Positions 1 to 8,646 of a stretch of DNA of 13,292 nt are shown here, piece by piece; the stretch's first letter is position 1, and each line of letters starts with the position of its first letter. Under the pieces are notes generated by a model. It searched no databases. It saw only the letters and a program-made list of their open reading frames with translations, and was not told where the DNA came from. The stretch covers positions 1 to 13,292 of the forward strand of contig CAZUAS010000080.1 in assembly GCA_964618515.1 (NCBI GenBank), given 5' to 3'. The DNA comes from JAFGNW01 sp964618515 (GTDB lineage: Bacteria; Zixibacteria; MSB-5A5; GN15; FEB-12). Made by a program: the position numbers and the translations under genes.

Positions 1-92
1 TAATAGATTATCTCTATCTAACTCACACGCCTTTGCCCAACTGCCCATAAGTTATTTGAGAACAATAATTTTTCTTTTAAGACCAATACCTT

Positions 93-120
93 AAGGACAG
101 ATTCACATGAACCTGTCCTT
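93..120. repeat. Hairpin, 8-bp perfect stem
   Basis: AAGGACAG at 93-100 pairs perfectly with CTGTCCTT at 113-120 across a 12-base loop. The stem is followed on the plus strand by only three T before an A-run, so it would be a poor terminator for rightward transcription. It lies just beyond the stronger leftward terminator and may back it up, or end a gene lying left of the window. Confidence 0.45.
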
Positions 121-121
121 T

Positions 122-166
122 AAAAAAAATAGCCCGACGATGTGAGCATACATCCACCGCCGGGCT
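122..166 (-). terminator. Rho-independent terminator for the two-component operon
   Basis: Read on the minus strand, AGCCCG (166-161) pairs with CGGGCT (136-131). An inner 5-bp stem (GATGT 139-143 with ACATC 150-154) stacks on it through an asymmetric internal loop. Directly after the stem the minus strand reads A followed by eight T (130-122). A GC-rich stem followed by a T-run is the classic intrinsic terminator. It is the first strong stop signal after the response regulator gene and probably ends that transcript. Confidence 0.75.
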
Positions 167-446
167 TCGAAATTGAGCACCCAGAATGCCCTATTTCATT
201 GACTCCCCCTCATGTTTCTTTAAAAATTCCGCTGTCCGTAGTCCTCTTTTTTATTAAGTACCAAGCATGTAACTAAAAAAGTATCTTGCTAATTGTCATT
301 AATTTATCATCAATTATCATGCCACTTTAATAGAAATATTCAGTATATATAACTTATTGGGATATAGTCAATTATGCGTGTCACAGTTATGAAAATGTCT
401 TTAAGGGGGTATAAAATACCCACTTAGAGCCGTTAAAAGAGGGGTA

Positions 447-1817
447 TTATTTACCCGAATTGAGTTTATATCGGTCTAGTAACTTCTTCAGATTTGCCCG
501 GTCGATTTGCAGAAGGCGGGCCGCCTTGGTTACATTTCCCCTGGTTTCTTCAAGGGTTTCAATAATACAATTACGCCGAAACTCGTCCACTCTCAAGCGA
601 AGACTCTTGTGGTCGCCGTTATTGTGATTATTCACATTTTGAGTACAGTTAAAATAATCATGAACATCTTCTATAAAAACAATATCAGAATCGGTCAGGT
701 CAATCAGGGATTCAACCGTATCTTCGAGTTGCCGCACATTACCGGGCCAGTCATGGTTTATCAGAAAGTTAATTACTTCCTGCTCAAAGACTTTGGGGGG
801 ACGACTTCTCTCAATGGTAAACTGATCGATGAATTTTTCGACCAGAAGAGGAATGTCCTCGCGCCGTTCCCGAAGAGGAGGAAGGGTAATAATGATACCT
901 TTCAGCCGGTAATATAAATCCTCCCGGAATTTGCCTTCTTTGACCAGTTTTTCCAGGTCCTTGTGGGTAGCGCAGAGTATACGGACATTAGTGCGTTTTA
1001 TTTCAGGCGACCCTACCTTGCAGAACTCGCCGCTTTCAAGCACGCGTAGAAGATTGGCCTGGGTGGTAATATCGAGGTCGCCGATTTCGTCAAGAAACAC
1101 CGTTCCCCCGTTGGCATACTCAAAAAGACCTTCGCGGGTTTCATAGGCGTTGGTAAAAGTTCCCCGGACATGGCCGAACAGTTCGGCCTCCACCAGGTCA
1201 TGGGGTTTTTGATGGCAGCTCAAAACCGCCATGCGCTTATCCCGCCGGGGACTGTTGGAGTGAATAGCCCTCGCCACGCGCTCTTTACCGGTACCGGTTT
1301 CGCCGAATATCATGACCTTATTGTCACTGGGCGCCACTTTCCTGATACGCTGATAGACATTCTGCATCACCTCGGATTTACCGATCAATTTATACATCGA
1401 CCGGGCGTACTCGGTCATACTGCGATTATCTTTCAAAAGGTGATAAGATTCCACGGCGTTGTTAACGGACCGGGTAAGTTTCGAAATTGAGTCCCCTTTT
1501 TCGATATAGTCGAAGGGATGTTCCTGTTCGCTTATCTCATCTTCGTCGTAGTCGCCGGGATATCCGGTATGAAAAATTATCCTTATATCGGGGTTGAACT
1601 CCTTAATCCGACGCGCCGCGGTGATACCATCCATGCCGGACATTTTAATATCCATAACCACAGCGGCAATATCGGGATTGTCCCGGACCACCTCGATGGC
1701 TTCGTTACCTGTGGTTGCCGTGAAAGTCGTATACTCCTCATGAAACAGGTCGACGAGCATATCCAGAACAAAACGGTCATCATCAACCAGCAGTATTTTA
1801 TACTGGGCTTTGTTCAT
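447..1817 (-). CDS. NtrC-family AAA+ response regulator with altered GAFTGA loop
   Basis: Cytoplasmic transcription regulator of 456 residues, the usual length and layout for the NtrC family. The receiver domain is at about 6-120, with acidic residues Asp12-Asp14, phospho-acceptor Asp56, Thr84 and Lys107. The AAA+ domain is at about 145-375, with Walker A GETGTGKE at 172-179, Walker B FLDEIG at 241-246, the arginine region FREDLYYRL near 298-304 and WPGNVRQLE at 357-365. A Fis-type helix-turn-helix is at about 414-450 (GNVTKAARLL). The family remodels sigma-54 RNA polymerase holoenzyme with ATP after phosphorylation. Oddly, the sigma-54 contact loop reads GTFTNA (219-224) instead of GAFTGA, and the usual NCAAL stretch before ELFGH is replaced by SCHQK, so activity with sigma-54 is uncertain. 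The gene begins 30 bases after the upstream sensor kinase stop codon, so the two should form one operon and signalling pair. No clear Shine-Dalgarno is visible before this ATG. I saw no -24/-12 promoter in the window, so its targets are probably elsewhere. Confidence 0.93.
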   Translation of the reverse strand: MNKAQYKILLVDDDRFVLDMLVDLFHEEYTTFTATTGNEAIEVVRDNPDIAAVVMDIKMSGMDGITAARRIKEFNPDIRIIFHTGYPGDYDEDEISEQEHPFDYIEKGDSISKLTRSVNNAVESYHLLKDNRSMTEYARSMYKLIGKSEVMQNVYQRIRKVAPSDNKVMIFGETGTGKERVARAIHSNSPRRDKRMAVLSCHQKPHDLVEAELFGHVRGTFTNAYETREGLFEYANGGTVFLDEIGDLDITTQANLLRVLESGEFCKVGSPEIKRTNVRILCATHKDLEKLVKEGKFREDLYYRLKGIIITLPPLRERREDIPLLVEKFIDQFTIERSRPPKVFEQEVINFLINHDWPGNVRQLEDTVESLIDLTDSDIVFIEDVHDYFNCTQNVNNHNNGDHKSLRLRVDEFRRNCIIETLEETRGNVTKAARLLQIDRANLKKLLDRYKLNSGK

Positions 1818-1847
1818 ATTATATTTTTTAATGAGGAAAGGCGTTTG

Positions 1848-4182
1848 CTATAGGCTATTTACAAACAACTTTAACTTTAGTTTAAATAACGTTCCTTTAT
1901 CGATTTCACTTTCAACAGTAATTACTCCACCATACATTTCCACAATCTTCTTGGCCAGGGCTAAACCCAGTCCGGTACCTTTATCGGGTTTGGTTGAGAA
2001 GAAAGTATTAAAAATGCGATTTAGATTTTCCCGAGTAATCCCGCAACCATTGTCTTTAAAGGTCAAGACCAAAAAATCATTGTCTTCTTCTATACTTATA
2101 AATATACTCGGTTCCGGACGGTTTGTTAAGGCATCAAGACTGTTAAGTATCAGATTATTTAAAACCAGGTATAATTGTTCCCTGTTGGAGGTAACTTGAA
2201 CAGGAGCAGTGTTGTTATTTATTATCAATTTGATATCATTTTCCTGAAGAACCGCTTCGTAATTATGCTTAAGTTCCTCGACAATTCTCATAATATCAAC
2301 CGGCTCGGGTTTATAACCGTCATCAAGACGCGTATATTGAGAAATTAACCTGGTAATATTTACCGCCTTAGCTATAGCCTGGTCGGTTATTTTAGCATAC
2401 TTGTAAACCATGTTGCTATTTACCACGGTTGTTTTTTNNNNNNNNNNNNNNNNNNNNNNNNNNNNNNNNNNNNNNNAGATAATTCAAAGCGCTTTTGGCT
2501 GGAAACAGGGCATTGCGGATTTCGTGAGCAAAACCGCCGGCAATATCTTTAGCCTGACGATATTTTTCGGCGGCTATCAGCTTATCCTGAGTTTCTTTCA
2601 ATTCCACCAAGGCGACATTGAGCTGGTCATGTTGTTTTTTAATAAGTATATTTTTCTGCCGGAATACCGCCAGGATATACCAGGTAACCAAGATTATGAT
2701 ACTCAAAGGCACAAAAGCCGCTAAAAAAGCCAGCCAGGGTTTTCTCGAAAAAACGGTATACCAAACCGTTTTTTCCAGTCGCATAACATAATTTATGGAA
2801 TATTCACCAGTGCTTAAAATGATATTGTTAAGGCTATAACGAGGGTCGGGCTTGAACACGTCGAAGGTCATATTCTTGAATTCGGAAGCTCCATATTGCG
2901 CCAGAACTTCGAAATCATCATCTAATAGCCATAATTTGCCGTCGAAAGCCGTCAGGATTTGATTGTAGCCATTGTTTAAAAAATCCCCATAAGCTATCTT
3001 GCCGTTACAGGCGTAGAATTTACATTTTTTCAAAATATTAAAGTGCGCATCAAAGGCTAACAGGCGTTTATCGCTTAATGTCATAAAAAAGGCATTATCC
3101 CGGCCGCCGGCATAATCAAATTTCAAAAAAGTGTTAATCAGGCCGCCGATACCGACATCCTGTGAACATAATATTTCTCCCTTATGGTCGAACACCACCA
3201 GCTTACTGCTGGTGACTGTGGCCGTGTCGGCTTGTAATGCCGAATCCTGGAAGGCGACGCCGGTCAAAATATCAACCGTGCCATCGCTGTTATAATCAAA
3301 AGGTATACCGACAGCCCTTGAAAAAACACCCCCGAGTTTCGTTTTCCATTTTAGACGACCGTTTTCATCCAGCACAATAAGGTAGGAAAAAAGGTCGGTC
3401 ATATCATCGACGACCGCGGCATTGCCTTTGGATTGAACGAAGATAACTACCGAAGGCCGGGCATCATTTCCCAGCGGTAAGACAAAATTACGGCCTTTAC
3501 CAGTGACCCCGGATACATTAAACTCCCACAGGAGAGTATCATTAACCCAGTCAAGACACATCAGTTTACGGGGATAGAGGTCATATCCGGTATCGCAACC
3601 GGCAAAAATCTCCACCCGGCCATCATTATTTATATCATAAACAGTGGTAATAAAACCGTACCCGTCCCAGTAACCGTTACCATTTGAATCCTTACCGGTT
3701 AACAGGTATTTTTTATATAGCACGTTACCCCGGCTGTCGATTATTTGCAGCCATAAACTATCTTTCACCCGATAAATTAAGGCGATATCTTCGAGTTGGT
3801 TGTTATCAAAATCATAAACATAATAACCGTCAACTGCCAGCGTGGGTAGATTGACTTGATGCAAGGCAAGGTTCATTCCGATATCATTAAAGAAAATAAC
3901 CGCGGTTTGGATATCAAGCGACTGCCAGTCATTCATTATCAGACAAATATTGGTCAGGCTGTCATCGGTAAAATTCATGGGGATATAATAATCCGAATGA
4001 AAAGCAAATTTCTTGACTTCCGGAACAAACTCATATTCCAGGACAAGGGGGTCACTGACCGGTTTAATCACATAGTAACCATCGACATCCACTTCATTAC
4101 GACAACCCGGCAGTAAACACAGTAAGACCAGGGAAACGGGCATAACCAGGCGGTAAAGGATATTATTCATTATTTTGTTCAT
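1848..4182 (-). CDS. Sensor histidine kinase with FG-GAP-like propeller, interrupted by assembly gap
   Basis: One kinase gene split by the N-run at 2438-2476. The N-terminal signal ends in a lipobox-like LLPGC (Cys27). A periplasmic region (about 28-480) has repeated FG-GAP/VCBS-like, calcium-loop-type motifs: DFDNNQLEDIAL at 124-135, YDINNDGRVEIF at 182-193, FDYNSDGTVDIL at 295-306 and a weaker one near 399-410. This suggests a beta-propeller sensor. A membrane helix (about 483-506) and a short coiled coil follow, then the H-box FAHEIRNALF with phospho-acceptor His553. After the gap come the end of the dimerisation helices and the ATPase domain: N-box NLILNSLDAL, G1 DNGCGI, F-box FNTFFSTKP and G2 GTGLGLAL. 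The two halves are in different frames as assembled, but both are open into the gap. The sequence right of the gap reads in frame from the N edge (TTVVNSNMVY), so the GTG at 2426 is not a true start. Length would be about 778 residues. No clear Shine-Dalgarno precedes the ATG. It sits directly upstream of its presumed partner, the NtrC-type regulator. The ligand is unknown. Confidence 0.88.
2438..2476. other. Assembly gap (39 N) inside the sensor kinase
   Basis: Thirty-nine undetermined bases fall between the H-box and the second dimerisation helix of the histidine kinase. Joining the two flanks in one frame requires a true gap length that leaves remainder 2 on division by 3 (for example 38 or 41). 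The number of N is therefore not the exact length, unless the gene is really frameshifted. The expected spacing in this domain fits a short gap. Confidence 0.95.
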
Positions 4183-4299
4183 GGTTCTGATATTTAAAGG
4201 TAGTTAACGGAGGCACTTTTTAAAAGAAAAATATTGTAACTTGCCTTACCTTCTTTACTGCGTTAATTAATAAAAGAATAATTTTTTTAAGATACGATA
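4183..4299. promoter_or_regulatory. Divergent promoter region between the kinase and pgsA-like genes
   Basis: This 117-base AT-rich spacer must drive the kinase leftward and the phosphatidyltransferase rightward. The best rightward match by eye is TTGCCT at 4241-4246, 17 bases before TAATTA at 4264-4269, which is a poor match to a sigma-70 -10 box. I could not find a convincing leftward promoter or a sigma-54 -24/-12 site. Confidence 0.35.
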
Positions 4300-4941
4300 A
4301 TGAAGGATTTGCTTCAAATACCCAACCTGGTCAGTCTTTCCAGAATTATTCTTGCCCCTCTGGTTGGTTATTTCCTCTGGAAAAATGATGACCGGTCCAC
4401 CCTGATATGCCTTAGCCTGCTGGTCCTAGCGGGCGTCAGCGACGGTCTTGACGGTTACCTGGCGCGGCGGTTAAAGAAAGTCAGCCCGCTGGGAATAGCC
4501 CTTGACCCGGTCGCCGATAAAATATTTGCCGGATTGTTGATTGTTTTTCTGGTACTGTTCAGGGACTTACCCCTGTGGCTAGCTACGGTTGTGGTCGGTC
4601 GTGACCTGTTAATTTTAGCGGGGGGGACTATTTTATTGAAAAAAAAACATCTTACCGTACCGTCCAACCTGACCGGCAAATACACTTTCACCGTTATTAT
4701 CTTTCTTCTGGGAAGCTATATCATCAGGTTCCCTTTCGGCATCACCCTATATACTTACCTGACAGTAATTATGACCGCCGCATCTATAATAATATACGGT
4801 CGTGTATTCATGTTTATCCGCAATGGTCAACCTGCCCCCGAATTCGTTGACCGTCCTGTTTTTAAAACCGGCCGCTCTCTTCTTTCCCTGGCGTTAATAT
4901 CAATTACTTTGTACTATCTCTACCTGGAATATTTAAAATAG
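4300..4941 (+). CDS. CDP-alcohol phosphatidyltransferase, PgsA-like
   Basis: Integral membrane enzyme of 213 residues that condenses a CDP-activated lipid with an alcohol, releasing CMP. The full family signature is present: Asp48, Asp51, Gly52, Ala55, Arg56, Gly65, Asp69 and Asp73, with family spacing (D-x2-D-G-x2-A-R-x8-G-x3-D-x3-D). The two aspartate pairs bind the catalytic metals. The N-terminus (IPNLVSLSRI) is typical of phosphatidylglycerophosphate synthases, which make the anionic lipid precursor of phosphatidylglycerol and cardiolipin. Several hydrophobic helices follow, including one near the C-terminus. A CMP-forming cardiolipin synthase or another CDP-alcohol acceptor is possible, because sequence alone does not fix the alcohol. 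The gene stands alone on the plus strand, divergent from the kinase and convergent with the aldolase-like gene, with only 11 bases between the stop codons. The Shine-Dalgarno is weak (AAGA about 8 bases upstream). Confidence 0.88.
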   Translation: MKDLLQIPNLVSLSRIILAPLVGYFLWKNDDRSTLICLSLLVLAGVSDGLDGYLARRLKKVSPLGIALDPVADKIFAGLLIVFLVLFRDLPLWLATVVVGRDLLILAGGTILLKKKHLTVPSNLTGKYTFTVIIFLLGSYIIRFPFGITLYTYLTVIMTAASIIIYGRVFMFIRNGQPAPEFVDRPVFKTGRSLLSLALISITLYYLYLEYLK

Positions 4942-4952
4942 AAAAGTTAGAT

Positions 4953-6068
4953 TCAGGTGAGCATACCCCTGGCTTCGATGGGGATTTTCTCCAGTACTTT
5001 CTGACCCTCAACAAGGTAGGCAAAATCAAACAGGTTCACCACCGGGCAGGCGTGGTTGGGAATCAGGCGAATTTTTTCCCCAATTTTGAATTTTTCGTTT
5101 TTATGGCTGATTATGCCATGCTCTTCCGAAAGCCGGGTCAGTTGAGCTTTCTTTTTTAAAATAAAGCCAAATCCTTTTAGAAGTTCATTGCCATGAGCGC
5201 CTTTATCCAGAGCCAAGGCTTTACTTCCAGCATCGATAACCGCCCGGTCCCGAGCGGACAAACTGATAACCGTCGCCAGAACCGTCAGGGCACAGCGTTC
5301 AACCGGGACGCTTCCCAGAGAAACCTGCATCATATCATTGAAGATATAATTTCCCGGCCTGATTTCGGTTACCCCCGGAATCATGGCGGCATGCGGAGCG
5401 GTGGGAGTGGAACCGACGCTTACTTCGTCTATCGGGATTCCCGAAGCACGTAAGAAAGCGGCCGTCCTGACCATAAAGCGACCTTCATGTTCACCGATTG
5501 CCGCAACTTCTCTTTTCCCCGAAGCAGCGTAGACATGGCCGGCATGGGTCAGAATGCCTTTCAGGTTAATTCCCCTCAGTCCGGTCAACAGCCGAGCCAT
5601 GGCTAAAATATCCTTTTCTTTCCTCAGTCCGCACCGGTTTAATCCGGTATCGATTTCGATATAAACATCGATTTTTCTACCTTCTCGAGCGAAAGCGGAT
5701 GACAGCTGACGGGCGTTTTCTGGTGAATCCACGGCACAACTGATTACGGCAAGCCGGCTCAGCCTGAGAAGCCGCGCTATCTTTTCCTTGCCGACCACCT
5801 GATTGGCTATCAGGATATCCTTAATACCGTTTCTTATCATTATTTCTGCTTCGGCAAGTTTCGCCACCGCTACCCCCCTTGCCCCTGCAACAAGCTGGCG
5901 ATGCGCCAGCAAAGGCATTTTATGAGCCTTGAGGTGCGGTCTCAAGTTAACCTTATTTCCATCAGCGATTTTCTGCATTTGCCGAATATTCTTTTCAAGA
6001 ATTTCCCGCTCTATTAATAGCGCCGGCGTATCAATATCTTTTACTCGTAGTAAACTTACCGAGCTCAT
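4953..6068 (-). CDS. PLP-dependent D-threonine aldolase / D-serine dehydratase-like enzyme
   Basis: Cytoplasmic fold-type III pyridoxal phosphate enzyme of 371 residues, normal for this family. The alanine racemase-like barrel occupies about 10-245. It contains RPHLKAHK at 43-50, whose Lys47 is the expected Schiff-base lysine, plus YIEIDTGLNRCG and the phosphate-binding SVGSTPT region. The C-terminal beta domain carries NHAC, with His339 and Cys341. In the family these positions bind a divalent metal: His-Cys is the arrangement of eukaryotic zinc D-serine dehydratase, while bacterial D-threonine aldolases usually have His-Asp. I therefore lean towards D-serine or D-3-hydroxyamino-acid breakdown (beta-elimination or retro-aldol cleavage), with the substrate unproven. 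It lies 42 bases after the stop of the TolC-fusion gene on the same strand and may be co-transcribed. A purine-rich AAAGAG about 8 bases before the ATG could serve as ribosome site. Confidence 0.87.
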   Translation of the reverse strand: MSSVSLLRVKDIDTPALLIEREILEKNIRQMQKIADGNKVNLRPHLKAHKMPLLAHRQLVAGARGVAVAKLAEAEIMIRNGIKDILIANQVVGKEKIARLLRLSRLAVISCAVDSPENARQLSSAFAREGRKIDVYIEIDTGLNRCGLRKEKDILAMARLLTGLRGINLKGILTHAGHVYAASGKREVAAIGEHEGRFMVRTAAFLRASGIPIDEVSVGSTPTAPHAAMIPGVTEIRPGNYIFNDMMQVSLGSVPVERCALTVLATVISLSARDRAVIDAGSKALALDKGAHGNELLKGFGFILKKKAQLTRLSEEHGIISHKNEKFKIGEKIRLIPNHACPVVNLFDFAYLVEGQKVLEKIPIEARGMLT

Positions 6069-6110
6069 TGGAGCACTCTTTAAAATAAAGGTTTATATTC
6101 CCCGACTGAT

Positions 6111-8471
6111 TTAATTGCTGTCGCCATCGGATGCCTGAAAGTACTGGTGTATTTTGAAAATAAGTTCCATTCCGGGAGTGCGGTTGCTGTCTCTTACCGA
6201 CCAGCCTACCTTATTTATGAGCCTGGTGGCATTCTCGAAATAGCCATAACGGTCGGCAATACTCCTGTAGCGGGCTTGGGCGGCATTATCAATGGCTTCG
6301 ATGACTTCATGAAGAGCCGCTTTACCGGCACTATACCGCCGCATCATCAGGTCGGCATAAACGCGCGCCTGTTTTTCAGCCTCTAAATCATCACTTACCC
6401 GGTTTAAACAATTTATAGTTTCAAGAACAAGGGAATGAACTTCCGCCATAATCTCAAGACGGACTTTATCTTTCCGGTACTCAAGCTCACTCAGCCGCGC
6501 TTTGAGAACCTGTCGTTCTTTAAAACGCGCCGTACCCTGGAAAAGAGGTAATGACAAAGTAGCGCCTATCGACCAGGTTTTATTTTTTTCTGTGAATCCG
6601 GGTGAGAAGTCTATAAGGCTGTCCTGAATGTTAAAAGATGCTCTGAAACCGACAGTAGGAAAAAAACGGGCGGTATTACCGGCCAGGCGGAGTTTTTGAA
6701 GGTCAATATCGGTAGCGCAGGATTCCAAAGAAGGATTTCCCGCCAACGCCTGTGTGACCAGATAATCTTCTGTCTTCCGAGCTTTTTGTCGTTCAAAGGT
6801 AAATACCTGCATTAAACTCATTTCCTTATTCCATTGTTCACCGGAAAACAATGCGGTGTCGAGCATAAAAGTGGTATTCCCGGACTGGCTTAAAAGCAGA
6901 TTAAAAAGAACACGGGCAATCTTGATATTTTTTTTACACTCCCCGATCTCTCTTGAAACCTTAAGGTATTCCTCATGCCAGCGGTAAACATCAATACCCT
7001 CCGATTCCGTCAGATATCGGTCAGCTTGTGATAATTCAAAATTATACCCGATATACTGCTTCTTTTCAAGATATACCGCCAGTATTTCCCTGGCCTTAAG
7101 GTAATTCAAATAGGCGATGGTAACGGCCATTTCAAGGTCCAGTGATGCCTCTTTTAGAGAAATTGCATACTTACCCTTTTGTCTGGCCGCCAGTTGAATG
7201 GCCCTTATAGCTCCCAGAGAAAAAATCTGCTGTTCGAAATTCAAACTTAGAGAATACTGGTTGTCTTTTACCTCCCCGCGATAATTATTAACCGTATTCT
7301 CGTCGACATGTCGTGCCGAACCGGTAAGGTTGAGATGCGGCAGATACTCGGCATAAGCCCGACCGGCTTCACCGGCGGCAACTTCCACGGCATCATAACC
7401 GGCCAGGTAACCCGGATTGGATTGAAAAGCCGTTTCGATAGCCTGGGACAAAGTGATTTTCGAAATATCTTCAGCCGGTAAAGCGGGAATTACTTCGATA
7501 CCGGCTATAGTCTCATCGGGAATTATGATTTTAAACTTTTGAGCCATTTCTTCGTTCAGCGTCAGGCCGGTGGCTTCAGGAAAGACAACCGGAAGGTCAG
7601 CGGGTAATACGCCCATGATAATACGGCTTGCTTTATAAGCATGATAACGAGCGGTGGCCGCGATAGTGTTCTGGGCGTTGGATGCCAGGGCGCCTCTTTG
7701 AACCAGCGCGCTCCCCTCGCTGGTAAAAATCATAATATGGTCACGAGCCGCTTCCTTCAAAAACCAGTTTATCTTAGCTAAATCAAAACCCCAGAGAGGG
7801 GAAATATAAATAGCCCTTACCCCCTGTTCTTTAAGCTTCCCATAGGCTTTAAAAAAGGCGTAGGTCCCGACATTATTGAAACCCTCCGCGGTAACCGTTT
7901 CAAAACCCAGCTTTTCGCCGAGCCGGTTGAAGTGCGCCATTACTTTTTCCTGTTCATTGCCGGAGGGGAAAAACAGCACTCCCAGCTTGTCAATTTTTCT
8001 TAGCCGGGTAAAGACAGCCAGGTCGTTTTCAAATTTACCCGGTTTAATGCGTACGGTCAGGTTAGCGGCTATCGGGACTCCATTCGAATCGACCAATCCC
8101 TCGGCCTGAGGGTCAAAGCGGTACATGGCTATAATCGGCCTGGTAAAACCAGCCCTGAGAAGCTCCTCCACCACCCAGGGACCGATAGCTACGACCATAT
8201 CCAGTTCTTTAAGGTTGACCAGTTCCTCAGCCATTGCCCGGCAGGTCTGACGGTTCCAGCCAGCCGACTTAAAACCACCGGGAATAAATACAGCTTCATA
8301 ATTTTCTGGCAATAAACCGGTTAACTCATTGTGGAAGGCTTCCCTCAACACCTCATGCAAAGGATAATCACCACCCTCAAAAAAACCAATCTTAACCTGA
8401 CGCACAGCTGAGTCGGCCGAAACCCTCGGTGCCAAACAAATAAAAAGAACTGCTATTGAAATGAACTTCAT
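6111..8471 (-). CDS. Fusion of ABC substrate-binding-like domain and TolC-like outer membrane efflux domain
   Basis: A 786-residue exported protein. A signal peptide ends near VSA-DS (cleavage after residue 19). Residues about 24-322 resemble the periplasmic ABC_sub_bind family (COG2984/TrpX type): VVAIGPWVVEELL, a Rossmann-like KIDKLGVLFFPSGNEQEK, an EGSALVQRGALA segment and the closing IIIPDETI. Residues about 335-770 resemble an outer membrane efflux protein of the TolC type, with two related halves opening ITLSQAIETAFQSNPG and YLVTQALAGNPSLE, long alpha-helices, and strands such as YLPHLNLTGSAR. TolC proteins are normally about 420-500 residues without such a head, so the length fits a true fusion. 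A TTG nine bases upstream (8480) is in frame. I prefer the ATG because it gives a cleaner signal peptide and has GAGAG just upstream, but the TTG is possible. A TTGACA-like -35 lies at 8547-8542 with no good -10. It follows a receiver gene by 175 bases and precedes the aldolase-like gene. No membrane-fusion protein or inner-membrane pump is adjacent on this strand. Confidence 0.83.
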   Translation of the reverse strand: MKFISIAVLFICLAPRVSADSAVRQVKIGFFEGGDYPLHEVLREAFHNELTGLLPENYEAVFIPGGFKSAGWNRQTCRAMAEELVNLKELDMVVAIGPWVVEELLRAGFTRPIIAMYRFDPQAEGLVDSNGVPIAANLTVRIKPGKFENDLAVFTRLRKIDKLGVLFFPSGNEQEKVMAHFNRLGEKLGFETVTAEGFNNVGTYAFFKAYGKLKEQGVRAIYISPLWGFDLAKINWFLKEAARDHIMIFTSEGSALVQRGALASNAQNTIAATARYHAYKASRIIMGVLPADLPVVFPEATGLTLNEEMAQKFKIIIPDETIAGIEVIPALPAEDISKITLSQAIETAFQSNPGYLAGYDAVEVAAGEAGRAYAEYLPHLNLTGSARHVDENTVNNYRGEVKDNQYSLSLNFEQQIFSLGAIRAIQLAARQKGKYAISLKEASLDLEMAVTIAYLNYLKAREILAVYLEKKQYIGYNFELSQADRYLTESEGIDVYRWHEEYLKVSREIGECKKNIKIARVLFNLLLSQSGNTTFMLDTALFSGEQWNKEMSLMQVFTFERQKARKTEDYLVTQALAGNPSLESCATDIDLQKLRLAGNTARFFPTVGFRASFNIQDSLIDFSPGFTEKNKTWSIGATLSLPLFQGTARFKERQVLKARLSELEYRKDKVRLEIMAEVHSLVLETINCLNRVSDDLEAEKQARVYADLMMRRYSAGKAALHEVIEAIDNAAQARYRSIADRYGYFENATRLINKVGWSVRDSNRTPGMELIFKIHQYFQASDGDSN

Positions 8472-8646
8472 AACTCTCAATGATATTACTCTCTTTCCTG
8501 AAACTATCTAAAATTATTAGGTAATTTGATATCACCTCATTTGTCAACCAGATTTTTATCTCAGTCAATAAGGCAATATTTCCTTGATTTACAATATTAA
8601 AATAAGATAACACGTGATATGATATGATTAGATACGGAAGGAATTA

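Larger units (their letters stand above)
1..446. other. Gene-free stretch downstream of the response regulator
   Basis: No convincing reading frame is present on either strand. The stretch is AT-rich and holds the leftward terminator at 122-166, a second hairpin at 93-120, and a small inverted repeat at 407-421 (GGGTAT, three bases, ATACCC) close to the regulator stop codon. About 280 bases lie between the regulator stop and the terminator. The leftward transcript would therefore have a long 3' untranslated region, or a small RNA could be made from here. Nothing in the sequence decides between these. Confidence 0.6.

Noticed and set aside
2410..2724. Plus-strand frame across the N-run
   Set aside because: It is antisense to the kinase and exists only because N is read as open coding sequence.
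4210..4226. GGCAC followed by a T/A stretch as a possible sigma-54 site near the kinase start
   Set aside because: There is no GC at the -12 position, so only one half of the motif matches.
8392..8613. 73-residue minus-strand frame overlapping the start of the TolC-fusion gene
   Set aside because: It overlaps the signal peptide coding region in another frame, has no family resemblance and no ribosome site.
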